DNA of 60,375 nucleotides, from NCBI GenBank assembly GCA_944372335.1, contig CALVYQ010000009.1, forward strand, positions 1-60,375, in the 5' to 3' direction. How positions within the stretch are numbered: position 1 is the first letter of the stretch; the number at the start of each line of letters is the position of its first letter. The notes under the pieces were generated by a model. It saw nothing but the letters and a program-made list of their open reading frames with translations, did no database searches and was not told the origin of the DNA. Below are positions 17,404 through 30,400 of the stretch, one piece after another. The stretch is from an uncultured Clostridia bacterium (GTDB taxonomy: Bacteria; Bacillota; Clostridia; Christensenellales; UBA1242). Made by a program: the position numbers and the translations under genes.

Positions 17404-17435
17404 AAAAAACTTGCAAACACTCTGCAAGTTTTTTT
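17404..17435 (+). terminator. intrinsic terminator
   Basis: AAAACTTGCA/TGCAAGTTTT stem with a 7-nt loop and T-run directly after the SpoIIQ-like gene. Confidence 0.85.
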
Positions 17436-17546
17436 ATTTTATAAAATTTTACAAATATGTAAAGTCTTGATAAAATATTAAAAAAATTTAATTAAATGTT
17501 GGAATTATCGTAAAAAGAGTTGATTTTTATAAAATCTTTGTGGTAT

Positions 17547-17564
17547 TATAATGGTATCGGAGGG
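17547..17564 (+). promoter_or_regulatory. -10 box and ribosome-binding site of acpP
   Basis: TATAAT (17547-17552) is followed by GGAGGG (17559-17564), 7 nt before ATG 17572. These place the start at 17572 rather than at ATG 17551, which overlaps the -10 box. Confidence 0.7.
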
Positions 17565-17571
17565 CGATATA

Positions 17572-17802
17572 ATGATTATTGAAAAAGTTAAAGAATTACT
17601 TGCTGAGCAACTTGGCATTGATACAAAAACTATAAACGATGATTCAAACATCTTAGAGGATTTGGGTGCTGACTCCCTTGATATTATCGAGATGTTGATG
17701 ACTCTTGAAGATGAATATGGAGTGACCATTCCTGATGATCAAATCAATCAAGTAAAAACTGTTAAAGAGGTTGCTGAGCTTATCGAAAAGTGTAAAAAAT
17801 AA
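17572..17802 (+). CDS. acpP: acyl carrier protein
   Basis: This 76-residue acidic helical protein has the phosphopantetheine attachment motif ADSLDIIEM (Ser35). Acyl carrier protein holds growing acyl chains on a phosphopantetheine arm during fatty acid synthesis. Length and sequence fit the housekeeping AcpP. It lies alone between the SpoIIQ-like gene and spoIIID, apart from other fatty acid genes, and has its own -10 box and Shine-Dalgarno site. A terminator hairpin follows that also covers the ribosome-binding site of spoIIID. Confidence 0.92.
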   Translation: MIIEKVKELLAEQLGIDTKTINDDSNILEDLGADSLDIIEMLMTLEDEYGVTIPDDQINQVKTVKEVAELIEKCKK

Positions 17803-17830
17803 GACAAACTTTATCATATTTCGACAAATT

Positions 17831-17862
17831 CTCTCATATTTTTATATGGGAGGATTTTTTTT
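17831..17862 (+). terminator. terminator hairpin containing the spoIIID ribosome-binding site
   Basis: CTCTCATAT (17831-17839), loop TTTT, ATATGGGAG (17844-17852) pair over nine positions (one G-T), then GA and eight T run straight into ATG 17863. The 3' arm carries most of the GGGAGGA Shine-Dalgarno site. Confidence 0.7.
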
Positions 17863-18147
17863 ATGAAGCCTTATATCATTAGCCGAACACGAGAGCTTGG
17901 GGAATACGTTTTAAAGACGCATGATACAATTAGAGAAAGTGCAAAAAAATTTCATTTGTCTAAAAGCACAGTGCACTATGACCTTTCAATTAGATTAAGA
18001 AAAGTGGATTATAATCTTTATGAAAAGATAAAGAAGATATTAGACGAACATTTTGAGGAAAAGCATATTCGTGGAGGAGAGTCAACCCGAAAGAAATTTG
18101 AAAAGAAGAGGCTTGAAAAAGAGGATATTTTAATTAATTATAAATAG
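17863..18147 (+). CDS. spoIIID: sporulation transcription factor SpoIIID
   Basis: SpoIIID is a small helix-turn-helix regulator of mother-cell genes under sigma-E. The 94-residue protein matches the family along its length: start MKPYIISRTRELGEYVLKT, the recognition helix region TIRESAKKFHLSKSTVHYDL, and the conserved basic end EKHIRGGESTRKKF. The C-terminal 15 residues are strongly charged. GGGAGGA lies about 9 nt before the ATG, inside a terminator-like hairpin, so expression may be limited unless read-through or melting occurs. The context (SpoIIQ-like gene upstream) follows the Clostridia/Bacilli order. Confidence 0.93.
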   Translation: MKPYIISRTRELGEYVLKTHDTIRESAKKFHLSKSTVHYDLSIRLRKVDYNLYEKIKKILDEHFEEKHIRGGESTRKKFEKKRLEKEDILINYK

Positions 18148-18195
18148 CCAAATAAATCTAAATAAAAAATAAAAAATTGAATTAATAAAAAAATA

Positions 18196-18244
18196 AAAAA
18201 ATAGCCTAAAAAATCAATTTTTTTAATAAAAAAGGCTATTTTTT
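18196..18244 (+). terminator. intrinsic terminator of spoIIID
   Basis: AAAAAATAGCC (18196-18206) pairs with GGCTATTTTTT (18234-18244); the AT-rich interior can form a nested hairpin. A T-run follows. Confidence 0.75.
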
Positions 18245-18485
18245 ATAAAAATTTACTATTTTTTGTTATTTTTTCATAGAGATTTTATCGTTTTATGGAA
18301 TGGTATTTTCCATATTTTTCTTTTTTTGTTAGAGAATTTGAAAAAATAATTTATTAAAAACTTACATAAAATTTATTAAAATTATTTTGATTTGGTTGAT
18401 TAATAGTTTATAATATATTATATATTTTAACCTGCTTGTTTAAATATTTTATTTGCTTAATGCAAATATTATCTAAGGAGGAGTC
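18245..18485 (+). promoter_or_regulatory. promoter and leader of the giant lipoprotein gene
   Basis: The 338-nt gap after spoIIID holds no gene. It contains the spoIIID terminator, an AT-rich stretch with nothing recognisable, and a promoter: TTGATT (18387-18392), 16 nt, TATAAT (18409-18414). The leader is about 65 nt and includes a small hairpin TATTTGC/GCAAATA (18450-18468) and the strong Shine-Dalgarno AAGGAGG just before ATG 18486. Confidence 0.65.
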
Positions 18486-21400
18486 ATGAAAAAAATTGCA
18501 CTAGGAATTCTTAGCGTGTTCATGCTTTTTGGAGGAGTGCTCTTGTCTGCTTGTACAAGAGAAAATCCTTCTCTTTCTATATCTACAAATTACATTGAAA
18601 TCTACACCAATGATGCAGATAGAGACAATTATCAGCAAGGAGTGGTTGAGGTAACACTTAATGGCTCTAATGATGGAATTGGAGTGCAAGTGGAATCAGG
18701 TAGTGATGTTGTTACATATTCTACCAGCAGGCTAAGTTCCTCTTCTTTTGCTGTCACATTGGGTGCGATTAAGTCGGGTAATGCAAAAGTAAAAATTTAT
18801 GCTATGGCAAATCAAAATATCTATGAATATGTCGATGTTGGGGTTCTGACAATTCCAAAATCTACAAGCATTGTTGACCAAAACGATTCTGAGGGACGCA
18901 CAGGTATGTTTGTTGTCAAAAGAGGTGAGGGAACTTTGCTTGATGTTGAAAAATACATAGCCTTTGCTCCAGCTGACGCAAATGTCAGAGATGTTGTTTG
19001 GTCATTTAAAGAAGCAGGTCAAGAGGTTAGCACGGTGCTTACTCAGAGTGACGGGACTAATGTTGCGACAACTGCAGAGATAAAAGACAATAGACTTTAT
19101 GTTTATGATAGTTATTCCCGTCCACTTATTTCTGTTTATGCCATTGTGGTTGGCAACAGCAGTTTATCGCAAAGATTAGATTTTCAAGTAATCGAAGATT
19201 CTTTTATAAAGGTCTTTTCTATTCATAATAGCTCGTTAACGAGTTCAGACGGAAATGTTGAAGTTGACCTTATAAGAAACAATAGTTCTAGTTCTGTGAC
19301 CGATGAATTTCCTTCACAAGTTACGGGGCAAATTGTTATTAATACTTTTGATGCGAATATGGGTATATCTCCAAAAGCCTATTTAGTCGATAGTGGCAGA
19401 GAGGTCACAACAGAAGAATATTTTAAATTTTCAGTTGACAGTAGAAATTACGACACTAATGAATCTCAACTTACAATAAATTTCACAATTGATGCTCTTT
19501 ATGATGACTTCACTATGGAGAAGCGTTTTGGTAATCTCTATTTTGAACTTGAACTAAGTTATAGCGAATTTATCTATTCTATTAACACAAGAGACGTGTC
19601 TAATATAAATGAAGCTATTTTAAAGCTTTCTTTTGTGCCAGAGAGCGTGGTAGTTAGAGATAGCAATGGCAACGATGTCGGCGGACAAGTTATAGACCTT
19701 TATTCACAATATTATAACTCGCAGGGCTACATTCTTTCTTGCAATGTTTATCCTGATGATATTCCACTTTCAAACAGCAACTATCAAATAGTAATAGATA
19801 TCGGTGGACGTAATGTTGATAGTGCAGATGATGTTTTAAGAGTTTATAACAGAAACACAGGTGTGCAGATTCCTTTCGTGCTGATGGAAGGCTCGGACTC
19901 GGTAACTACCTACATAACTGAGACGGAAATTGCAAACGGAACGCCACTTTATTTTAGAAGCGGTGACCTAAATGGGCGAAATTCAATAAACGGTTTTAAC
20001 ATAAGATTTATTGCAAGTGGAAATTCTGCTATTGCCACTGAAACAATAACAGCAAATCTTTATCATATATCCATGGGCACTACAATGGAGATAGAAGAAA
20101 TCTTCTATGATGAAGAGGGGAATGAAGAATCAACCTCAGCTAACTATTCATCAACAAAATATATATCATCTGCAAGAAACTCCCTTGGCGTGGCAGATAC
20201 AAAAGAATACTATTTTAAAATAAGCGGAATTTCTTCCATCGAAGGGCTTTCTCTTTCAAGTATGACCAATAGAAATTTCAATATCTCTATGGAAGAATAT
20301 GCTCGCTCTGGGCAAAATGCTGACGAGCAATTTGTGATTATTAAAGTTACTGTCAGCTTGAATGGTGTGGAATTTAGAGATTACACAACTTTTAGCTTTA
20401 ATCATAAGTCAGGCTTAAGTTCGCAGGCTATAAGTCTTGAAGCATTTAATCCTCTTACCTCAGTTTCGATTTATAATAACAGTAGAGGTGCAAACAACAT
20501 CTATGACGAGGGAAGCGAAGAGCAAGACTACATCGTGTCTGGCGGAGAAATTATCTCTGGTGATAATGGTGATAATGGTGATATGAGTTTATCCACCATT
20601 CTTGTTTCTGCCGGCTCAAATGTTTCGCTTTTATTAGACTATCAAAACGCCACACTAAATACAGCCAATATCACATCTGGCTATCAATTCCTTTATTTGA
20701 ATAGTGAAAATGCCCAGATGAAAGATGAAGATTTTGCTAAGCTTGGTATAGGGGATCTTGATAGGCTTTATGAGGGCTTCCTAGTAGAAGGAAACACCTA
20801 CTTCACCTTTACAAATGGAGAGTTAAGGGTCAGCAATTCCCAATTTGTCATCTTTGTTATGGTGCGTTTTTATGGATATGACGATGCTCATGAAGAGGTT
20901 ACATTTGTTAGATTTTTCAGGCTAGAAAGTTTCTATCCTGTGACGTCTTTAAGAAGTGATATTGCAGACACCACTCTTCTTTCCAAAGAGAGCTTGTCTG
21001 TAAACGATGAAGCCCTTTCTCAAGTCGATGTAAGTTTGTCTTTGAGAAATGATGATAATCCTGCTACATATTCTAGCTTGGCTTACTTTAAGGTAACACT
21101 TGGCACAGAAACAAGTTATCTTACAAATAGCGATGAAGAGGTGAACTATACCTTATCCGGTCAAGAAAATAACTTTGAAAATATGCTTTCTCTTGACCAA
21201 ATTACATATATCTACAACGACTACCTTCTTTTGACAAATTTTAGAATAGTCAATAACGAACTTAGATTTAACATAAGTGCCGAATCAACAAAATTTCAAA
21301 ATGTTGTAAATGAGGTAGTTAGAATTCAATATGCTTTCAAAAACAGCATTTATCCTGAGATTATAAACGTCAACATCATGCAAGTGGATAGAGTGGAAGA

Positions 21401-24400
21401 GGTAAATTGGTTAAATGGAGGTGCTGATTCTTCCATATATTTAAATGTGGCTTCCGATGACTACAACGAAAAGTCCTTTACTATCAATACATCGGTTGGG
21501 CCTAGTGAGGCTTATAACAAAGAGCTTTCTTATTACTATCAACCAATGGACAACAGGCAAAATATCCTTGATATCACTCCATCTTCTCTTGGGCAATCAT
21601 TTACCTTGTCGATTGGAGACATAAGTGAAGGCGGTTGGGGATATCTATATCTCTTGCCGGCTGATATGATTAAATTCGAGAGCGGTGTGCGAAGTGCATT
21701 GATCTATCAACTTGTCGATGGTGAATATGAAGCATATTATCGTCCGCTTGATGAAATTCATAATTGGTATAGCGAAGTAATAAACGGCGAAAAAGGCAGT
21801 TTAAATTATTTCCTAAATAATGACAATGAAAGAGTGTATTATAGAGATATAATCATTCAAATTAGAGTGACGATTGCAGACGGACAAAGTGAGGAGACAG
21901 CTATTAGAATTTACTCTGAAGAGGACTTTTTAAATATAAAGAACAATCCTAATCTCTACTATCGTCTTATGAATGATATTGAATTATCAGATTGGGAGAG
22001 TTTTGAATTCTCTGGTATGCTCTTTGGTGATTCTGATGATGTGATGATAACATTAAATGGTGATAGTTTAATTTCTATTCTTACAGGTGTCATTAAAGAT
22101 TTGAATATTCAAGGTTCGGTCACAGGCGGTGCATTTGTTGCAAAAATGATTGGTGGAGATACAATCAATATTTCTAATGATACCTACTTAAAGCCAACAG
22201 TGGAAAATGTCAATGTCGATGTCATTTATAACGGCACTAATTATGTTCCAAGCAGTGTTAGCGGGAGTTATGATTTTAACGGAAACACCTATGCGGGAGC
22301 AATTGCTGGCATAAATGCAGGAAATATCGTAGACTGCAAGGTGTATGGTGTCACTATGGATACAGCTGGCGTTGATTATGTCGGTGGTGTCGCAGGTTAC
22401 AGCTATGGCTTAGTTTCAGGCTCTGGCGTAGAATTTTATAATTTTGCAAATGGCGTCAACAATTTTGCAGGTGGCACTGTTGGTGGACTTGTTGGCTACT
22501 TTGGTGCTGACGACAAAAGTTCTACTATAAGAGATTCCTATGTCTATGCTTTCAACCTTAATAGCGGTATTGGTAGTAGTGCGATTGATAGTTATACAAA
22601 AAATATTTCTGCCACCAAATCTTTCTATCCATTGGCAGGTGTTATAGATGCAACAGGCTCAATAGATGCAACAGGCTCAAATGTCATTGAAACGTCCTTC
22701 GCTTTTATGGGGAATCATAACTATCTCGTTCCGCAAAATTCTGAAGTAACAATTAGAAATTCCTATATTACCTATTACTATGCACAAGAAGATGGGCTAT
22801 ACTACCCTGCGTTTAGTTATTATGATGATGAAGGTAGCAACCTTCCTGCATATCACTACAATGATTTGGAAAATGCAGTTTGGTCACTTGATAGCTCTGT
22901 TTGGGAAATTGAAAACATTTCAAGCGAAATTAACTTTGGCTATCCTTATTTGAAAAATGTGACCCAGACACCTTCGGTATCTGTTGACCAAATGATTCAT
23001 ACTGTTGCTGGAAAGAGCTTGGCAGTAAATGATGGTGCTGATGGTATCTTGTATAACTACAGTGTAAGAGAACTGATTTTAAGCGATAATGCAAGTTGGG
23101 AGCTTAATAGTCATAACACAATTTCTATAAGCGAGTTGTTCGGAGTGACTGAAAGAGAAGCAGAGAGTTTGCTTGTGTCTGTAAACAATCAAGAATACGC
23201 TTCTTTCTCAAATTCTAACATTGTAACAAAGAAAACAACAGATGGCTTAGCAGGCCGAACACTCGTGTTGACTTTGGTAAGTAGAACAGATTTTAGTAAA
23301 ACTAAGACTTACAACATAATGATTTTAGACGCTATTCCAACTTTCACAACGGCCATTAACGGAGCGGAGATAAGAGATAATCAAATTGTCAATGTTCAAA
23401 CAGGAATAGATAACGCACAGAGCATAAACATACTCATGGACGATTCAATATATCTCTATGGCGAAAGATACACTCTTGTGCTTGATGATTATGAATACTA
23501 TAACGAATTTGATGCAACCAATGAGTTTATTGATGAAAGTGAAACTTTAAATTATTTTTCAGCACAGGTGATTGGAAATAATGTTATTTACGAGGCAGAA
23601 AATGCTTCAGATAATAGTTATGTTACTGCAACTATCTCGCTTGGAGTCAAAAATCTTAGTGATGGCTATGAGGCATATAGGCAAGCAATAAAAAATAACA
23701 ACTTAAGAACAATTTCTCTTTCTTCTTATGATGGAGCAAATTCTCTTATAGTTGACGCTATAAATTTGAGTTTGAAGCCTCTTGAAACACAGTCGTTTAG
23801 TGCAGTTCTAACTTCTGATAATATAAATGACAGACTTGATATTCAATTTGGTTATGAGGACGAAGTGTTTGATGTTGTCTATACTAATGAAAACAACGGA
23901 ACAGTGACAATAAACGATAACTTAAAATTGGATATATATATTACTAAAGAAGTTAATAATTTAAACCATAATGTCCTTTTAAGCGTTAATAGAGATTATA
24001 GGCATAAAGTTGATAAAGATTATAATTTAACAATCTATGTTCGTCCAGAAAGTCAGAAAAATAGCGACAGACTTTTAAAGACTATTAGTTTACTTGTTCA
24101 AAAGCAGACGATTGAAGATGTCAACGTTGTAAACTACATGGTCGGCGGTAAACAACTTAGAAATTCCACTTGGTATTATAGTAGAACCGACCAAATCACT
24201 TCAACAATCACGCCGGGAACAGAGACGATACTCTCACTAGAAGTAAATCCTAATTTTGCACATATTTCTAACTTTAAGGTGACATATACTCTATCTAATT
24301 CCTCAGCTGGAACAGTAAATTTATCAAGGCTTTTATATAACTACAATTATGGTTATTATATAGACACCTCGACAACGCAAGCTTTGAATTCTATAAACTC

Positions 24401-27400
24401 CACAGAACGTGGACTTATGGTGACGCCAACAGAAAATGATCTAAGAAACGGCATTTATTACTTCCGTTTATATGTTTCTTCAAGCTTTACGGCAAATTCA
24501 GTTATCAACATAACCTTCACTTTCTATGATGGAGATGAAGTGCTTGCAACATCAACAAACTCCTATTCAATTGACTACATAAGTGAAGCGGTGGTGCGTG
24601 TCAATGGAGAGACTTCTGTTATTCTCGCAAAGAGTATGTCAGCTACTGTGACGGTTGAGGTTGATAATGACCAAACGCTTGACAGAATTTATCTTAGTGG
24701 ACATGGCAACTATATAACTATGACAGATGTAGTGGCAGTTGATAACGGCACTTCGACCACTTACACGGCTCAAATCTATACCAGCGTGCTTTCTAAGCTT
24801 GCAGACGGAGCAAGCACCGGTTCGTTCAATGTTGAAGCCTCAGTTGTTGGATACGTCAACGGTAGGGCAACATATAAATATAGCTATGCGACAATCTATC
24901 TTGTAGATTTTACGGTTAATGCTGAGAATGTTTCTATCGGCACTTCCGCTTCCACAGCAATCTATGGTGGACAAGAATATGATTCATTTAACTCTTACAT
25001 CAACGCAAGTTCTACACTTAACTTTAACTATCAAATCAATCCAGCAAACTATAGCTACAACACTGCAAATAATGACGAGGTAATTGCTGTAGATGAACTA
25101 ATCGGTAAGCAAAATGAATTTAGAAATAATGGCTATTATGCCGATGTAGCTAATTCTTATTATATAAACTACACCTTTAATTCAACATCAGGTGAATATG
25201 AAGCGTTATCTTTGAGAGATAGGCTCTATTATGTCAACAGTGATGGTTCTGCAACGGCAATTTATAATCGAAATCAAGGTAGCTTCCTTGAAAATTCAAC
25301 ATTTAGCTTTAGCGGTGGTGATAATGGAAATAGGATAACAATCACAGGTAAACAGGCTGGCAATGTGCTTTTAAGACTTAAAACTTATGTGGTTATTGGC
25401 AATAGTACTTTTGAATATGACTATGACTTTGTTGTTGCAGTGAGAATTTGGACTGATGAAGAAGTGCCAATTCCTATTTATACAACAGAAGAATTCTTGC
25501 GTTATCTTCAAGGTAATGTTGACAGCGAAGGCAACACAGACACGGGCGATTATATTTTGATGAATGATATCGTGCTTACAAATTACACACCGTTATCTAC
25601 ACAATACTTTAACAGTTTAGATGGTAACGGCTACACAATCTTCTTAAATTCCTTTAATTTTAGCACAACTTCCACACAGTTAAATCTTGCCTTGTTTAGT
25701 GAAGTAACAGAAAATTCGACCATAAGAAATGTCAGAGTGAATTTATATAATGGTGGACAACTTACTGTTAATATCAATACCTACACAACTGTAAATGTTG
25801 CCGGCTTTGCACTTGTCAACAATGGTATAATCTATAACTGCGATGTTGTTTCCTTCTATGATGTAAACAATTCATCAAGCAGAGTTTCGGGTAGTGCTGG
25901 ACTTGTTGTAAACTTTGTGAAAGGCAATGGTGGTCAGGCAACAGATTTAACAACCGGTGATGTTGCTCCAGAGAACATAAATATTGCAGGATTTGTTTTA
26001 AACAATAATAACATTGTGACAAACTCCCGTGTCGGAGGTGACACCTATAAATATATTCGTGAAGAATTTGATGAAAGTTTTTATGATGAAATGTCACTTT
26101 CTCTCTTCACAATTCAAGGACAGGGATATGTTTCGGGCTTTGTTGGAGAAAACTCTGGCACAATTTCCGCTTCCTTTGCAAGCAATGTGCAGATAAATAA
26201 TGGTATGCGAACAACGCTTTCGGAGACAGCGGGCTTTGTTAGAGATAACAATGGACAAATCAACACCTCTTATGTGAAAGGTCAGTATAATCCGGACAAC
26301 TCTGATGATTACTACTATGATGGCTCAACAATTTCAGCAACAGGAAAAGTTGGTGGCTTTAGTTATCACAACAACGGAACAATTAAAAATTGCTATGTTA
26401 ATTTTGCTATAGAAATCGATGAGACAAGAAGTTACTTATCGGCAGGCTTTGTCTATGAAAATGATGCAGAAGGTATCGTTTCGCTTTGCTTTGCACAGGT
26501 GAAGATGGCAGAGGAAGATACTTCTTACATAAACAACATGAGTTTCTCTGGCGTTGATGAAAAGGGTAATAGTTTAAATGTGAATGAAGATGGAATTTCC
26601 TATTGCTACTATTATTCTGATGAACGCAACATCGATATTCAAGCTAACTATGATGATGTCGGTGCTTACGCTATCTCAAGAGTAAATGATGAAAGCATAT
26701 ATTATCGCTTCAGCTTCTCTTCAGAAGAAAATGCTTTGGACGGAATTTGGACAATGCATACAGGTGATATTGGAATATCTTTGGTTAGTGCTGACCATAT
26801 CGCCTTTTCAAATAGGTATATTGTCTATGATGAAGATGATGAAGAACAATATTCTCTTTTCTACAGCACTTTGAGAGATTACACAACAAGAACAATGGTT
26901 GATTTATCGTATGGTTCGCTTAACAATCCTATTATAATAAGAGATGCGGAAGATTTTGCAAAAGCAACAGGCAAGGCAACCGATGTAGAAATTTCATCTT
27001 ACAGTCAATATTATAATGATTATGAAGTGTTTGGACATTATCGTTTTGTGAGCGATATTGACTTTAGCACAATAGATCAAAATCTTGCTGATGATAATGA
27101 TATTAGATTGACAACGACAACAAAAGATTTCAGTGGTATATTAGATGGTAATGGCTTTACTATCCATAATATGGTTCTTGAAGGATTAAATGTTGTAGAA
27201 AACTATGGATTGTTTGCACGTATTGTCGATGGAAGCATCATGAACTTAGGTCTTGAAGTGGCATCAGTCCATAATGGTAATGCGTCTATCGTTGGCACTC
27301 TTGCCGGCACGGTTATAGATTCTCACCTTGTTGGCTTGACCTTGAATCCGGTGGATACAAGAGATGAAGAAGACACACTTGTGGCTATCTCTATTCACGG

Positions 27401-30400
27401 CAACAATATTGTGGGTGGTGTCGTTGGTGCGGTATTTGGAAATTCAAAACTTTCCGATATCACAATAGAAGATATTGATGTCGCTGCAAATTACTATGAC
27501 GAAACAAAAGAAATCGGTTATGGAGACGAGTTGACATTGCCAAACGCAAACATAGTTGGCGACAGTTTGAGAGGAATAATTGAGGCAGGTGGTTCACTTG
27601 CAAACAATATTAGAAATCTATCTTACGCAGGAGGACTAGCTGGATATGTAGATATCTATGAGTATGAAGACGAGGAGGCTGTCACTTATGATGGTTCTGC
27701 TAATTATTCAACTTATGATATTTTAACCGTAAGAATTTATAATTCCATAAATATTTATGGTGAGGTTGCTGGCGGATTTATCGGTTATTTAAGTGCAACA
27801 ACAATTGGTTATGATATGGGCTTGGAACTTAATGCCGATATGAGTTTAGGCACTCCTTCTTACATTACGGCTAAGAATCTTTATGCTGGCGGTATTGTTG
27901 GTGAAAGTTACGGCGGATTGTTTGCTTGCTATGCGGAATACAGTAGAGAACTACAAGACATGATTGAAGAGAATATGTATTCTTACTATAACGGTGGTTC
28001 GACCGTAGAACGTGGACAGATGAGCATATTCTCATACACCACTGAAGAAAACGATAGCACTGTCAATAGGCATAACAACCCTTACTTTGTTGGCGGACTT
28101 GTCGGCTATGCAGGTAGTGGATATATTTCAACATCATATAACAGACTCAATGTGGTTTCAAATGTCTCAAATCACGGTCAGTATGAAGCATACTATGGAG
28201 GAATCGTCGGTGTTGTTGATACAGATTATTACTACTCCTCTGAAGTTATGTTATCACGAAGCCAAGTTTCTTACTTTATGAATGAAACATACTTTAGTGG
28301 TGTTCTAAATTCTGTAACAAATGTAAATGAGGGTGGTGCAATCGGGCTTATAACGCAAAAGAGTATTGTGGGACTTAAAAATGTCAACACAATGCCATAT
28401 TATGAGAATGATTCTGCAAATATGAATAAACTCTTTGGCCTTATCGGTGGCTTTGAAACAGAGGTTTTTGATAGTGGCAATATTGAAATTTCCTTCCCTA
28501 CTCATATTTATATCCTAGACAACCTAAACGGTCACTATGATGTTGTGACAGGAAGTAGTTTGGCAGGAGGAGATTCTCCGACCACAAGTGTTGCCGTATC
28601 TGCCCTATATCTTGCACAAAACGATATCACAGTGAATCTAGCAACAAGATACAACTACATTTTTGGCTACACAGATTCCTTGATAACAGTAAACAACACA
28701 AATTTAGGCGAAACTGTAACATCTGAGATTACAAGCGACAGAATTATGCAGGTAGAGTGGATTAGAGATTTGTCAACCATGGAACTCGCATATACAAAGA
28801 TGAATCAATATTTCCTTAGAAACGATTGGGATCCAAATTATTGGGAACATGAAGTCAACACTCTTTATCCAAGAATTGTTTTAACTCCAAGAACAAATGT
28901 TATCTACTTAGATGCCTATGAAGAGAGCATTGAAAGCGTGCTTGATGCAATTAGAAACAATTCCTCTCTTACAGTTGTTGTTCGTGGTATGATAGAGCGT
29001 GACAATCCAAGCGGAGGCTATAAAGATGTCGATTTGAGAAACTATATAGATCCTACCGATAGAGCTAGAAACTTCTCAGGAACGTTTGTTTCCTATGAAG
29101 AATATATGAAAACAAGAAACGAAGGTGTAATCACATCTCAGAGCGATGTTGTTCGAGATGAAGATGGTTATATTATTGGCGGAACAGTGGGAGAAAATGT
29201 CGGACTTATCCTTGACCAACCAATATTTGAGAGTGTCGATTATGGCTTTGAGATGGACAGCCTTAATATATATTATACCAACGAGAGATTGGAAGGTACC
29301 GCAACGGGCTACACTTCACTTTTAGTTTCAAGAGTTTCAACTAACGCAACTTTCTCAAATCTAGATATACATCTCAACAGCTCTCTATCGTTGGAGGCAG
29401 ACGCCAATGGTATGGCAGGGCTTTTAACAGCAGAGTCAGTATCATCTGATTTCCTTAACATCAATATAATCTTCAGAAGAGGTAATGGAACAAGTTCAAG
29501 CGCCATTAATTTCGTAGATTCAAACTCAGCTCAGCAGCTAAGTGGTGGAAGTCAGTATTTTGGCATACTTGCAGGAAGAATGGTGCAAAATTCTATCTAT
29601 AAAGGCATGACAATTTCCAACATAAACTTTGCTATTGAGGCAAAAACAACAGGAAATGCCACTGCTACAGTCACTGACGAAACAATAAAATTTAATTTCA
29701 CTCAACGGGCGAATTTTGACTATACTTTATACTTTGGCTTGCTTGCTGGTGAAAGTGCGATAGAAAGTGAAAATACTTCAACATTTAGAATGACCTCTTT
29801 AAATAGGTATCTTGAAGATGTTTACAAGATTGAGATAACATTGAGTAGTGATTCTGCCGTTACTCTCAGCGAGGCATATATTGGCTCGTACTTTGGGAAC
29901 GCAAACTTCACCATGATTGAAGGTGTTTTGAGTGATGATGACTATCCTCTTAACAATATCACAATAAATCAAGGATTAAATGTTGGAAGAGAATATTTGG
30001 GCTTGGGCTTTGGTAGAGTTGTCGGTAGTGGCACTATGACAGTATCTACAAACGTTGAAAGAGCTGTGCAGTTTACTGTTGCAGGAGCAATCAATCAAAC
30101 GGGTACTGTGGCAGAAGCTTACATTGGCGGACTTATTGGTCAGGCGGATATGGGCTTGATTTCCATTGATAACACTATAGATACAAGTGTTGCAATAAGT
30201 GTAGGCACGAATATTACAACTACAGCTCGTGTAGGTTCCATCATCGGAAATTTAAGTGGTTCGTTTACTGCCGAATCGTTTAATACTGCAAACGGATTTA
30301 GTATTGGTAATGATAGGACTATATCTGATTTTAACATTTACTATGGACTTATTGGTTCTATCAGTGCTTCTGCAAGTGTCACTTTGGGCACAAATATCAA

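Noticed and set aside
25816-26097. 93-codon minus-strand frame within the giant gene, and similar frames at 32954-33238 and 33316-33597
   Set aside because: Expected by chance in a 20-kb repetitive gene with biased codons; none has a start signal or family pattern.
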